A DNA stretch of 64,000 bases from an uncultured Rubrobacteraceae bacterium (GCA_902806085.1 CADCVH010000063.1:1-64000), one strand, 5' to 3'. Numbered from the stretch's first letter, positions 34,162 through 43,136 are shown. Numbers and translations: made by a program. The notes: a model not told the origin generated them from the sequence alone.

Positions 34162-35706
34162 GTGAACGTTCTGTTACTGGTCCTCGGGCTCGCCGTTGGC
34201 GCGATCGCCGGGGCTGCCGTGGGCTACTTTGTCTGCAAGTCTCGCATGGAGGCGGCCCAGGCCCAGGCCCGGGCCGACGCCCGCTCGATAGTGGAGGACG
34301 CCCGCCGCGAGGCCGAGGCCGCCCGCCGCGAAGGCGAGCTCGCAGCCAAGGAATCCGCGCTCAAGGTCAAAGACGACGCGGAGGCCGAGATCCGGGCCCG
34401 CCGCGCCGAGGTCTCGCGGGTGGAGGAGCGCCTGGACAACCGCGACGCCGCCCTCGAACGCCGGGAGGGCGAGCTCGAAGCCCGCCGCCAGCGCCTGGCC
34501 CGGGACGAGGAGGCTCTCGCCCGCAGGAGGGAGGAGCTCCAGCAGAAGGAGTCCGAGCAGCTCAGGGTGCTCGAGGAGCTCTCGGGCCTCACCCGCGACG
34601 AGGCCGAGAGGCGCCTCTTCTCGGGCCTGGAGTCCGAGCTCGAGACGGACCTTGGCAAGATGGTCAGGGACATGACCATCGAGGCGGAGGATAGGGCCGA
34701 CCAGGAGGCGCGCCGCCTCATCTCGACGACGATGGAGAGGGTGGCCTCCGACCTCACCTCCGAGACCACGGTAAAGGCCGTGAGCCTCCCCTCCGACGAC
34801 ATGAAGGGCCGGGTCATAGGCCGGGAGGGGAGGAACATCCGGGCCTTCGAGGCCGCGACCGGCGTGGACGTCATCATCGACGACACGCCAGAGACGGTCG
34901 TCATCTCGTGCTTCGATCCGGTGCGCCGGGAGGTCGCGCGCGTCTCCATGGGCCGCCTCGTGCAGGACGGGCGCATCCACCCCGGGCGCATCGAGGGCAT
35001 CGTCGCCAAGGCCAAAAAGGACGTCGAGAAGGAGATGAAGGCGGCCGGCCGCCAGGCGGTCTACGACGCCAAGATCTCGGGCAACGTGCACAACGACCTC
35101 GTCCGCCTGCTCGGCGTCCTCAAGTACCGCACCTCCTACGGCCAGAACGTGCTCGCCCACTCCGTGGAGGTCGCCAACATCTGCGGCATGATGGCCGGGG
35201 AGCTCGGGGCCAACGTCAAGCTCGCCCGCCGGGCCGCCCTCCTGCACGACGTCGGCAAGGCCATAGACCACGAGGTCGAGGGCACCCACGCCATCATCGG
35301 GGGCCGGTTCGCCAAGAAGTCCGGCGAGTCAGACGACGTGGTGCGCGCAATCCAGGCCCACCACCACGAGATCGAGATGGAGACCGTCGAAGACGTGCTG
35401 GTCGCAGCCGCGGACGCGGTGTCCGCCGCCCGCCCCGGCGCCCGCCGCGAGACGACAGAGACCTACATCGAGCGCCTGCGTTCGCTCGAGGACATAGCAC
35501 AAGGGCACCGCGGCGTGGACAAGGCCTACGCCATCCAGGCCGGGCGCGAGATCCGGGTGATGGTCCAGCCCTCGGAGGTCGACGACCGCATCGCCGCCAA
35601 GCTCGCCTACGACATCTCCAAGCAGATAGAGACGGACCTCGAGTACCCCGGACAGATAAAGGTCACCGTCATCCGCGAGAGCCGCGTGAGCGAGGTCGCG
35701 CGCTAG
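34162..35706 (+). CDS. rny: Ribonuclease Y
   Basis: This 514-residue membrane-anchored endoribonuclease initiates mRNA decay. It has an N-terminal transmembrane helix (residues about 3–25, LLVLGLAVGAIAGAAVGYF), a coiled coil of roughly 150 residues rich in Glu, Arg and Ala, a KH domain (MKGRVIGREGRNIRAFEAAT), and the HD domain (AALLHDVGKAIDHEVEGTHA). Translation starts at GTG 34162 after AAGGAG. recX lies 68 bases upstream. The presence of both RNase Y and RNase J in one region points to a Bacillus-like decay scheme. Confidence 0.95.
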   Translation: MNVLLLVLGLAVGAIAGAAVGYFVCKSRMEAAQAQARADARSIVEDARREAEAARREGELAAKESALKVKDDAEAEIRARRAEVSRVEERLDNRDAALERREGELEARRQRLARDEEALARRREELQQKESEQLRVLEELSGLTRDEAERRLFSGLESELETDLGKMVRDMTIEAEDRADQEARRLISTTMERVASDLTSETTVKAVSLPSDDMKGRVIGREGRNIRAFEAATGVDVIIDDTPETVVISCFDPVRREVARVSMGRLVQDGRIHPGRIEGIVAKAKKDVEKEMKAAGRQAVYDAKISGNVHNDLVRLLGVLKYRTSYGQNVLAHSVEVANICGMMAGELGANVKLARRAALLHDVGKAIDHEVEGTHAIIGGRFAKKSGESDDVVRAIQAHHHEIEMETVEDVLVAAADAVSAARPGARRETTETYIERLRSLEDIAQGHRGVDKAYAIQAGREIRVMVQPSEVDDRIAAKLAYDISKQIETDLEYPGQIKVTVIRESRVSEVAR

Positions 35707-35740
35707 CGCCGCGCTCGCGCGGCGCCGGCACACCGGCACG

Positions 35741-36670
35741 ATGGAAGGACCCTACAGGGACCTCGGCTCCGGCTTCGCCCGCCTTACCGGCCAGGAGGGC
35801 GCCCGCCGGGGCCCCTCCCGGATAACCCACGTCGAGGACGCGCTCCTCGAGCTCCTGCGCAACGCCCGCGACGCCGGCGCCTCCCAGATCTTCGTCGCCT
35901 CCACCCTGGCCGCCCGACGCTTCCGCGCCCTCACCGTAATAGACGACGGCCGGGGCATCCCCGAACCCTACGCCGGCCTCGTCTTCGAGCCCGGCGTCAC
36001 CACCCGCCACCTCAACCCCGTCCCCGACCCGACCGCCCCCACGGGCTCCCACCACGGCGCAGGCCTCGCCCTCTACCACCTGAAACAGGCCTCGGTCTCA
36101 GCCGAAGTCCTCTCCCCGTCCTCACCAACGGCGATCCGCGCGACCTTCGACACCCGAACCCTCCCCGAACGCCACCTGCAGTCCGCCTCCCGCCCCTCCA
36201 GATCCAACCTCCTCGCGACCGCGGAGTCCTTCGCCCGATCCCAAAAGCAGCCCCACCCGCCCCGCCTCTACCACGGCTCCCCGGCCAGAATCCTCGCCGC
36301 CCTCCTACGAAACCGCATAATACAATCAAGCAGTGGCAGCGGGGGCTTGCGGAGGGAGGCGGGGCGGGTGGGTTTGTACCTTTCGGGGCGCACGGTGCAG
36401 CGGGTCATGAGGGGCCAGGTGGCGGCGGCGGAGCCCGTAGGCTCCGGTGGCCTGCGGGCGGGGTCCGGGCCCGCGCCGCGTAGGAGAGGGGCGGGGGGTG
36501 GGGGGGCCGTGCTTCCGGTGGGGGAAGAGGAAAAGGCCGAGATCGCGGCTATACTGGGTCGTGCCGCGCGCGCCGGGTACGTCGAGGTGGACGACCTCAA
36601 GGTGGAGTCGCGCCCCGGTGAGATCCTTCTAAAAGCCCGCGTCTACGAACCGGAGGAAGAGTATGAGTGA
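35741..36670 (+). CDS. GHKL-type ATPase domain protein of unknown role
   Basis: The first half (residues about 25–140) has a GHKL/MutL-like ATP site: the N-box VEDALLELLRNARDAGASQI, the G1 box VIDDGRGIP, a GVTTR segment, and the glycine-rich GSHHGAGLALYHL lid. There is no MutL transducer domain and no histidine kinase phospho-acceptor. Residues 140–235 are Pro/Ser-rich, then Gly/Arg-rich, and probably disordered. A compact C-terminal stretch (EEEKAEIAAILGRAARAGYV) follows. The gene lies between rny and miaB and overlaps miaB by 8 bases. Codon choice flips from C-rich to G-rich at 36314. I cannot name the substrate. Confidence 0.7.
   Translation: MEGPYRDLGSGFARLTGQEGARRGPSRITHVEDALLELLRNARDAGASQIFVASTLAARRFRALTVIDDGRGIPEPYAGLVFEPGVTTRHLNPVPDPTAPTGSHHGAGLALYHLKQASVSAEVLSPSSPTAIRATFDTRTLPERHLQSASRPSRSNLLATAESFARSQKQPHPPRLYHGSPARILAALLRNRIIQSSSGSGGLRREAGRVGLYLSGRTVQRVMRGQVAAAEPVGSGGLRAGSGPAPRRRGAGGGGAVLPVGEEEKAEIAAILGRAARAGYVEVDDLKVESRPGEILLKARVYEPEEEYE
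36314..36323 (+). promoter_or_regulatory. CGCATAATAC motif, site C (in the GHKL ATPase gene)
   Basis: This exact copy lies in the context AAACCGCATAATACAAT. The switch is the sharpest in the window: the preceding 300 bases are dominated by C and the following 250 by G on the + strand. Confidence 0.5.
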
Positions 36671-38009
36671 GACCGCGAGCACGCCCGTACAGCTCACCCG
36701 CAAGCCCCACAAACCCAAAAGCGTCCCCGCCCCCGGCGCGGGCAAGACCGCCTGCATAAGGACCTTCGGCTGCCAGATGAACGTCCACGACTCGGACAGG
36801 ATGAGGCGCATGATCCTGGACGCCGGCTACGCCGAGGTCCCCCGCTACGAGGACGCCGACCTCGTCATCCTAAACACCTGCTACGTCCGCGAGAACGCCG
36901 TCGACCGCGTCCGCGGCCACCTCGGCGAGCTGACCCGGCTCCGCCGCGAGGGCCGCCTCAAAAAAGTCGCCCTGGCAGGCTGCATAGGCGCCGCCGAAGA
37001 GTCCGAAACCCTCCGCCGACAGTTCGGCATAGACCTCGTCCTGGGCACGCATAATACATACGAGTTGGCCGAGTTCGTGGGCCTGCCGACGATGGAGGAG
37101 ACGTACACGCCCGAGTTACCGGGAACCGAGGGGGATCACTCGTCGTTCGTCACCATCATGACGGGGTGCAACTACCAGTGCAGCTACTGCATAGTGCCCA
37201 CCGTGAGGGGAAGGATGGTTTGCAGGTCCAAGGAGAGCATCCTTGGGGAGGTGGATCGTCTCGTGGCGGGCGGGACCGGGTACGTCACGCTGCTCGGGCA
37301 GACGGTGGACGCCTGGAGGCAGGACGGCGAGAGGTTCTGCGATCTTCTCGAGGCGGTCTCTGAGAGGGCGCCGAGGGTGTGGTTCACGACCAGCCACCCG
37401 TCCAACATGGAGGATCGCACGCTCAGGGCTATCGGAGAGAGGGACACGATAGTCGAGCGGCTCCACCTCCCCGTCCAGTCCGGGTCCGACAGGATGCTCA
37501 AGGTCATGCACCGGGGGTACAAGGCGGAGCGGTACAGGCGAAAGATCGAGATCTTCCGGGAGTCGGCACCCGAGGGCACCCTGAGCACGGATATCATAGT
37601 GGGCCACCCGGGCGAGACCGAAGGGGACCACGAGGAGACGCTGAGGCTCGTGGAAGACTGCGCTTTCGACTCCGCGTACGTCTTCAAGTTCTCGCCGAGG
37701 GACGGCACGGAGGCGGCCACACTGGGCGAACCGGTGGCGCCCGAAGTGGCGCAGAGGCGTTTTGTGGAGGTGCTCAGGGCGGTCGAGGGCAACGCCCTCT
37801 CGCGCAACCGGCGCAAGGTTGGCGGGGTCGAGGAGGTCTACGTGCGACACGGGGCCAACGAGGACGGGCGCGCGGTCGGAGAGACCTGGACCGGGCACGC
37901 GGTCCACCTGCGGACCGATGCGAGCCCCGGCGAGTACGTGAGGGCCAGGATAGATTCGGCGGGCCCGCACGCGCTGTACGGTAGCGTCCTCCCCGACGGG
38001 ACCGGGTAG
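36663..38009 (+). CDS. miaB: tRNA-2-methylthio-N6-dimethylallyladenosine synthase
   Basis: This 448-residue radical SAM methylthiotransferase modifies A37 of tRNAs reading UNN codons. The auxiliary cluster cysteines are in FGCQMNVHDSDRM, LNTCYVRENA and LAGCIGAAEES. The radical SAM motif is TGCNYQCSYCIVP. The C-terminal TRAM domain is present but divergent. miaA, which provides the dimethylallyl group that is its substrate, is next downstream. Codon choice changes at 37048 within the conserved GTHNTYEL stretch, from C-ending to mainly G-ending codons. Confidence 0.94.
   Translation: MSETASTPVQLTRKPHKPKSVPAPGAGKTACIRTFGCQMNVHDSDRMRRMILDAGYAEVPRYEDADLVILNTCYVRENAVDRVRGHLGELTRLRREGRLKKVALAGCIGAAEESETLRRQFGIDLVLGTHNTYELAEFVGLPTMEETYTPELPGTEGDHSSFVTIMTGCNYQCSYCIVPTVRGRMVCRSKESILGEVDRLVAGGTGYVTLLGQTVDAWRQDGERFCDLLEAVSERAPRVWFTTSHPSNMEDRTLRAIGERDTIVERLHLPVQSGSDRMLKVMHRGYKAERYRRKIEIFRESAPEGTLSTDIIVGHPGETEGDHEETLRLVEDCAFDSAYVFKFSPRDGTEAATLGEPVAPEVAQRRFVEVLRAVEGNALSRNRRKVGGVEEVYVRHGANEDGRAVGETWTGHAVHLRTDASPGEYVRARIDSAGPHALYGSVLPDGTG
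37048..37057 (+). promoter_or_regulatory. CGCATAATAC motif, site D (in miaB)
   Basis: This exact copy encodes the conserved GTHNTYEL segment through rare codons (CAT, AAT, ACA), and its frame differs from that of sites A–C. The + strand is C-rich for about 350 bases to the left and G-rich to the right. Confidence 0.45.
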
Positions 38010-38053
38010 GGAGCGCCACGGCCGAAGAACCCGCCAAGACCGCCAAGAATAAG

Positions 38054-38905
38054 GTGGTGGCCGTCTGCGGGCCCACGGCGGCCGGGAAGAGCGATCTCGC
38101 GGACGATCTGGCGGACCATCTCTCGTCGGGCCGGGACCGGAGGACGCCGGTCGTCGTGGTCGACTCCATGCAGGTCTACTCCGGGCTCGAAGAGATATCG
38201 AACCAGGCCCGCAGGCGCCAGGCGGAGCTCGTCTCGATAGTTCCCATCACCGAGAGGTGGACCGTGGCCCGACACGCGCGGGCGGCCCAGGCCCTGATCT
38301 CCGGTTCGGTCGACGGCGCGGTCCTCGACGCCGGAACCGGCATGTACCTCAACGCCATCCTCCTGGACGTGCCCATGGCCCCCGAGGTGCCGGGGCCCAT
38401 CAGGGAAGAGGCCCTTCGGGTCGCCTCGGGTCTCACCAACCCGAGGAGGGCGTCGAGGGCCCTCGAACTCGAGATGGCCGGCGCTTCCCGGCGGGGTTCG
38501 ATCTGGCAGGGCCCGCTCCGGTACGACACCACGCTCCTGTATCTCAGGCCGGAGAGGAACCACCTGGACGCCCGTATAGCCGCACGGTCCGCCAGGATCG
38601 TGGCGCGGGGCATCGAGGAGGCCAGAAGGATAAGGTCGATACGGGAGCACGGGGAAACCGTCAACCCCTCGGTGATCGAAGCCGTGGGCGTCGGGGAGCT
38701 GCTCGCGCTCGTAGACGGAGAGCTCGCCCCCGACGAGGCACAGGCGCGGATCTCGGCCAGGACGAGGAGGCTCGCGAGGAGGCAGATGAGGTGGTTCGAC
38801 AAGCTCGCCCGGACGCTCGAACCCACAGCGTCCCGCGTCGCCGTCGCCCAGACGCCGGACGAGCTGCTACGCCTGCATACCATGCATGATACAATGTGGG
38901 GATGA
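38054..38905 (+). CDS. miaA: tRNA dimethylallyltransferase
   Basis: This 283-residue enzyme transfers dimethylallyl from DMAPP to A37 of tRNA. It has the P-loop VCGPTAAGKSDLADDL near the N terminus, VVDSMQVYSGLEEIS, the GTGMYLNAILLDVP segment and the C-terminal RTRRLARRQMRWFDKLA. The GTG at 38054 is the first standard start but lacks a Shine-Dalgarno. An AGGGAG at 38007–38012 would better serve a start near 38018, where only ACG is in frame, so the true start is uncertain. The product is somewhat shorter than usual. The stop overlaps the hflX start. Confidence 0.9.
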   Translation: MVAVCGPTAAGKSDLADDLADHLSSGRDRRTPVVVVDSMQVYSGLEEISNQARRRQAELVSIVPITERWTVARHARAAQALISGSVDGAVLDAGTGMYLNAILLDVPMAPEVPGPIREEALRVASGLTNPRRASRALELEMAGASRRGSIWQGPLRYDTTLLYLRPERNHLDARIAARSARIVARGIEEARRIRSIREHGETVNPSVIEAVGVGELLALVDGELAPDEAQARISARTRRLARRQMRWFDKLARTLEPTASRVAVAQTPDELLRLHTMHDTMWG

Positions 38906-40236
38906 TGGATTTCTCGGGAGAGGTCAACACGCGGGCGGTTCTCGTTGGGGCCGGCCAGAACCGCCACATGGGGGAGCTCGGCAGGCTGGCGTCCACGCTC
39001 GGGATGGAGGTGGTGGGGGTCGTGGAGCAGGCCCGCCGGGACAACGCCGGCTACATCGGGGTCGGGAAGCGTGAGGAGTTGCGGGGGATTGTGGAGGAGG
39101 CTGGCGCCGCGTTCGTGGTTACAGACGACGAGTTGACGGCTTCGCAGGCGCGGAGGCTCGAGCGGGACGCCGGGGGGAACGTGGTCGACAGGACGGAGTT
39201 GATCATCCGCATCTTCGAGGCGCACGCCGGGGACGCGGCGAGCAGGCTCGAGGTGGAGCTGGCCGACCTCCAGTACAGGCTGCCCCGCGTGAAGGGCCGA
39301 AACCCCGAGCTCGGCCGCCTGGGCGGTGGCCGGGGCGGCTCAGGCGGCGGGGCGAGGCGTGGTAGCGGCGAGCAGCAACTCGAGTACGACAGGCGCGTCA
39401 TCCGGCGCCGCATAGAGACCATCGACGCGAAGCTGCGCAGGGAGAAGGTCGGCCGGGAAGTGAGGGGCGCCAAACTCAAGGGCGGCTCCACGCCGACGGT
39501 CGCGCTCGTGGGCTACACCAACGCCGGCAAGACCACCATCCTGAACGCCCTATCCGGCGCCGGAAGGTCCACCAAGGACCGGCTCTTCGAGACCCTCGAG
39601 ACCACAACGCGCACCGTGGAGGGCACCCCGGCTGCCGACGGCTCGGCGTCGGGGCCTGTGTACGCGCCGGTGGCGAGGCCGGTGGCGAGGCCGGTGGCGA
39701 GGCCGGATTTCGTGGTCACCGACACGGTTGGGTTTATAAGGAAGCTTCCCACCCAGCTCGTCCATTCGTTCGCGTCCACCCTCGAAGCCGCCCACGACGC
39801 CGACGTGCGGGTTCTCTGCGCCGATGCGTCGAGCGAGGAGCTCGAGGACGAGATCTCCACCGTCATGCGCACCCTGTCGGAGGGCGTCGGCAAAGGCGAG
39901 GGAGGCGTCGGGACGCCGGATATCCTCTGCCTGAACAAGATGGACCTCGTGGGCCCCGAGCGGGCCCGGGAACTCGAGGCCGCGTATCCGGATGCCGTGT
40001 TTATTAGCGCGCTTGCGGGAACGGGGCCGCTGCTCGATGCGATCCACCGCGAGATCTCGTCTGGCAGGGAGCGGATGGAGGTGCTGATACCCCACGACGA
40101 GTACGCCGTGGCGAGCCGTCTCTACGGCCTGGCGGAGATCTACGGCCGCGAGAGCACCGAAGCGGGCATCCGGTTGGACGTGAGCATCCCCAAGGCCGCG
40201 GGTGCCCGGTACGCCCGCTACAGGGTCGTCGATTAA
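38902..40236 (+). CDS. hflX: GTPase HflX
   Basis: This 444-residue GTPase binds the 50S subunit and can split stalled ribosomes. The N-terminal domain includes AGYIGVGKREELRG and the glycine-rich helical hairpin ending VKGRNPELGRLGGGRGGSGG. The G domain has VALVGYTNAGKTTILNALSG (near residue 204), VVTDTVGFIRKLPTQLVHSF and LCLNKMD. A PVAR repeat (three perfect 12-base units at 39667–39702) is inserted before switch II. I choose ATG 38902, overlapping the miaA stop as ATGA. A TACAAT just upstream (38891) could be a -10 giving a nearly leaderless mRNA. Confidence 0.92.
   Translation: MMDFSGEVNTRAVLVGAGQNRHMGELGRLASTLGMEVVGVVEQARRDNAGYIGVGKREELRGIVEEAGAAFVVTDDELTASQARRLERDAGGNVVDRTELIIRIFEAHAGDAASRLEVELADLQYRLPRVKGRNPELGRLGGGRGGSGGGARRGSGEQQLEYDRRVIRRRIETIDAKLRREKVGREVRGAKLKGGSTPTVALVGYTNAGKTTILNALSGAGRSTKDRLFETLETTTRTVEGTPAADGSASGPVYAPVARPVARPVARPDFVVTDTVGFIRKLPTQLVHSFASTLEAAHDADVRVLCADASSEELEDEISTVMRTLSEGVGKGEGGVGTPDILCLNKMDLVGPERARELEAAYPDAVFISALAGTGPLLDAIHREISSGRERMEVLIPHDEYAVASRLYGLAEIYGRESTEAGIRLDVSIPKAAGARYARYRVVD
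39667..39702 (+). repeat. Three perfect 12-base repeats inside hflX
   Basis: The unit CCGGTGGCGAGG is repeated three times in tandem and encodes PVAR repeats in the G domain, between switch I and switch II. An insertion this close to the active site is unusual. Confidence 0.85.
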
Positions 40237-40255
40237 CTGGGACGCGGAGGAGAGG

Positions 40256-41035
40256 GTGGCCCAGGGTCGTTGCCTCGAGGCGTCTGGCGCGGTCTACGAC
40301 GAACTCGAGCTTCCCTTTCCGGGGGATCCATCCCGCCCTTACGTCCTCTTGAACATGGTCTCCTCCGTGGACGGCGTCTGTTCTGTGGGTGGCAAGGCCT
40401 CCGGAATAGGCGGCGGGGCCGACAGGAGGGCCATGCGAGCCCTAAGGTCCAGGGTGGATGCCGTCATGGTAGGCGCGGGCACCCTGCGGGCGGAGAGGCT
40501 AAACCTCGGCCTTGACGATCCGCGCGCCGAGCAGCCCCTGGCCGTGATAATCGCAGGGAGAGGGCCCGTACCGATCCGCAACCGCCTGATACGGGGCCCG
40601 GGATCTTCCCAAAGGGTAATCGTCTTCCGTCCAGACAAGCCTCAGTCGGGAGAGCCTCATTCGGGAGACGAAAAGATCGAAGAGACTTTGCCCGAAAGGG
40701 TCAGGACCATCCGCGTTCCCAAGGTTCCCAAACCGTCCGACGGACAATCCGACGGACAATCCGACGGACGGGCCGACCTCCGTCGCTGCCTCGAGATCTT
40801 GCGGCGGGAAATCGGCGTCGACCGGCTACTGGTCGAGGGCGGCCCGTCCCTTAACGGAGCCCTGATCGAAGCCGGCCTCGTCGACGAGCTTTTCCTGACC
40901 ATCGCGCCCAGGCTGATGAACGCCGACCCGGCCCCGATCGTCCACCCCGGCCACCCCGAGGCCCAAAGCCTCCAACTCATCTCGGCCCGCACCCAAAACG
41001 GCGAGCTCTTCCTGCGCTACGGCCTCAAAAAATGA
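40256..41035 (+). CDS. RibD C-terminal/dihydrofolate reductase-like reductase
   Basis: This 259-residue protein has the RibD C-terminal fold: YVLLNMVSSVDGVCSVGGKA, LRSRVDAVMVGAGTLRAERL, then LLVEGGPSLNGALIEAGLVD and LFLTIAPRLMN. It lacks the deaminase half of bifunctional RibD, so it is a stand-alone pyrimidine-type or related NADPH reductase. The GTG at 40256 follows GGAGGAG; a GTG at 40202 overlapping hflX is an alternative. Two perfect 12-base repeats (40741–40764) encode SDGQ units. With ribF far upstream, a role in riboflavin synthesis is possible but not shown. Confidence 0.8.
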   Translation: MAQGRCLEASGAVYDELELPFPGDPSRPYVLLNMVSSVDGVCSVGGKASGIGGGADRRAMRALRSRVDAVMVGAGTLRAERLNLGLDDPRAEQPLAVIIAGRGPVPIRNRLIRGPGSSQRVIVFRPDKPQSGEPHSGDEKIEETLPERVRTIRVPKVPKPSDGQSDGQSDGRADLRRCLEILRREIGVDRLLVEGGPSLNGALIEAGLVDELFLTIAPRLMNADPAPIVHPGHPEAQSLQLISARTQNGELFLRYGLKK

Positions 41036-41628
41036 ACTTCCGAGAATTACCATTATGCGAAGTTCGCGAACGAATAGTACCCGTGGGTCGGATATAAGAG
41101 GTCGCCTCTGCACCGCAGTTCTCTGTAAACGCTTTTCTGCGCTCTCGGGTCGCGTGCCGTCGCGGGGTAGATCCGCCTCGTCCTGTTCCTGCTCTCAAAC
41201 ACCCCGCGATCCCTATCGTAACCGAACCCGAGGATTCTGACGTACCCGGGGACGTTGGTGTCGACACGACGAGACCACACGACAAGACCACAACGGTCCA
41301 GAAGTGCCTCGTCCACCTGTCGCGCAGTGTACTCCGGCCCAATGCCTGTTTCCTTCTCTTTAGATATGCAGCCCATTGGCGCTTTATCTGAAAAGAATCT
41401 TTATCTGAAAAGGATCGCTCAGGAGATCTTGTGTAGAGGGGTATTATATTAACAGCGGCGTGGCGTTTCTGGACCCAGGAACGGGCGTGGGTGTCGGCCA
41501 ACGGCAGGCGAAATCTCGTTGAAGGCTAGGCAGGGCTTCATCCCGTGGGGATTACAAAGTACCGCTCTCGACCTTTCGCTATCGGCTTGTCCTGTAGTGA
41601 TCGGTAGTGATCGTTTCGTCTCGGGATA
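41036..41628. other. AT-richer gap without a confident gene
   Basis: Base composition is clearly less GC-rich than on either side. A minus-strand frame of 107 codons (41053–41376) reads smoothly but matches no family I know; it could be a fragment of a lost mobile element. GTATTATATT occurs at 41441–41450 and again at 41642–41651, the second copy in the 3' end of the recombinase gene. TTATCTGAAAA is doubled near 41387–41411. The region looks like an old insertion next to a tyrosine recombinase. Confidence 0.5.
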
Positions 41629-42579
41629 TCAAATCGGGAGAGTATTATATTGATATGCCTTGCTCGCAAGCTCTTCGGCGCGGCGGATGTAGCGCATAGT
41701 CGTTTTGGGATCGGAGTGGCCGAGGAACTGCTGGATGACGAGGAGCGGGGCTTCGTTTAAGGCCATGTTGGTGCCGACGGTGTGGCGGATGGAGTGCGGG
41801 CTTATGGGTTTTGTTATGCCGGCGGCTCGGACGTATTTCTTGACTATGTTCTGGACGGAGCGGGTCGTTAGGGGCTTGTCTTTGCCTACGCGGGATGTGA
41901 GGAGCGGTTTGCGGGCGTCGGTGTTGGAGTTGAGGCTGCGGCCCGAGAGGAGGACGTAGCGCTGGACTAGGCGCCAGAGGTCCGGCGAGATCGGGACGTT
42001 TCTTACCTTGTCGCCCTTGCCGAGCACCCGCAGCAGGACGACCTCGTTTCCGGCGTCCTTGAAGTCGGAGAGCCTTAGGCCGACGACCTCGGCTTCGCGC
42101 AGGCCGCAGCCCGCCATGACGGCGAGCATGACGTAGTCCCTGTAGTTGTCTGTGCGGGCGGCGTTTAGCATCCGCTGGAGCTCGTCCTCGGTGAGGACGT
42201 TGTAGGCGGGGTCCTGGCGAACGCGCGGGCTCTTGGCGAAGAAGCGGAGAGCCTCGGGGTTGACGGTGGTGGCGCCGGTCATGAACGTGAAGATCAGGAA
42301 CCGACGCAACACCGCAAGCTTCTTCGCCGCCGTCGCCGCCGCGTAGGCCTTTATCATCTTCTCCCTGTAGATGGAGACGTCCTCCGCCGTCAACCCCGAG
42401 AGGTCCTTGCCCATCTCCCCCACCACGTGGGCGACGAAGAGCCGGATCTCTGTATTATAAGTTTTTATGGTCTGGGGGCTGGTCAGGGTACGCAGGTAGA
42501 GGGTGACGAGGCGTTCGGTGTCCGGGGGGGGGCTTGGGGCCGGCGCGGACTCCTGGCGCCGCGCGGGGAGGTCAGTCAT
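41629..42579 (-). CDS. Tyrosine recombinase, XerC/XerD-like
   Basis: This 316-residue site-specific recombinase has an N-terminal SAM-like core-binding domain (RLVTLYLRTLTSPQTIKTYN) and a catalytic domain. The catalytic residues are visible: Arg in MAGCGLREAEVVGL, Lys in GKGDKVRNVPIS, His and Arg in SPHSIRHTVGTN, His in FLGHSDPKTTMRYI, and the nucleophilic Tyr in the same segment. It overlaps apt by 8 bases, so it is transcribed with a housekeeping gene, which suggests a resident Xer-type enzyme. However, the AT-rich gap just downstream would also suit an integrase. Codon choice changes at 42452–42461 (GTATTATAAG). Confidence 0.85.
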   Translation of the reverse strand: MTDLPARRQESAPAPSPPPDTERLVTLYLRTLTSPQTIKTYNTEIRLFVAHVVGEMGKDLSGLTAEDVSIYREKMIKAYAAATAAKKLAVLRRFLIFTFMTGATTVNPEALRFFAKSPRVRQDPAYNVLTEDELQRMLNAARTDNYRDYVMLAVMAGCGLREAEVVGLRLSDFKDAGNEVVLLRVLGKGDKVRNVPISPDLWRLVQRYVLLSGRSLNSNTDARKPLLTSRVGKDKPLTTRSVQNIVKKYVRAAGITKPISPHSIRHTVGTNMALNEAPLLVIQQFLGHSDPKTTMRYIRRAEELASKAYQYNTLPI

Positions 42580-43132
42580 CGGGGGTGGCGTAGGTTATGA
42601 GGGAGACGACCTCGTAGGGTTCGAGGCGGGCGCGGCCGTTGAGGTAGCCGAGTTCTATGAGGAAGGCCACGCCTGCCACGGTTCCGCCGGCGTTCTCGAC
42701 GAGGTCGCACATGGCGCGGGAGGTTCCGCCGGTTGCCAGGAGGTCGTCGGCCACGAGGACGCGGTCGCCCCGGGTGATGGAGTCGGCGTGGGCTTCCAGG
42801 GTGTCGGTGCCGTACTCGAGGTCGTAGGCGGCGGAGATGGTTTGGCGGGGGAGCTTGTTTGGTTTGCGGGCCAGGATCAAGCCCTTGCGGGAGCGGTAGG
42901 CGAGCGCGGTGCCGAAGACGAAGCCTCGGGCTTCGGCGGAGAGTATGCGGTCGTAGCGGAGGTGCTCGGTGGCCTTGTGGAGGGCGTCCGTGGCGGCGTG
43001 GAGGGCGTCGCCGTCTTCTATCAGGGGGGTTATGTCCTTGTATGAGATGCCGGGCTTTGGGAAGTCAGGGACCGTGCGGATGAGGCGCCCGACGGTATCG
43101 GGGGCGTTGGGGGGGGTCTCTTTTTCGGTCAC
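42572..43132 (-). CDS. apt: Adenine phosphoribosyltransferase
   Basis: This 186-residue purine salvage enzyme converts adenine and PRPP to AMP. The N-terminal VPDFPKPGISYKDITPLIED and the PRPP-binding loop VLVADDLLATGGTSRAMCDL are diagnostic, with ARGFVFGTALAYRSRKGLIL between them. It starts at GTG 43132, only 4 bases after the MerR gene. It is co-directional with the FHA, MerR and recombinase genes and probably part of one transcript with them. Confidence 0.93.
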   Translation of the reverse strand: MTEKETPPNAPDTVGRLIRTVPDFPKPGISYKDITPLIEDGDALHAATDALHKATEHLRYDRILSAEARGFVFGTALAYRSRKGLILARKPNKLPRQTISAAYDLEYGTDTLEAHADSITRGDRVLVADDLLATGGTSRAMCDLVENAGGTVAGVAFLIELGYLNGRARLEPYEVVSLITYATPDD

Positions 43133-43136
43133 GGCG

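Noticed and set aside
41053-41376. 107-codon minus-strand frame as a gene
   Set aside because: It matches no family I know, has no Shine-Dalgarno and lies in an AT-rich remnant region; mentioned only in the gap entry.
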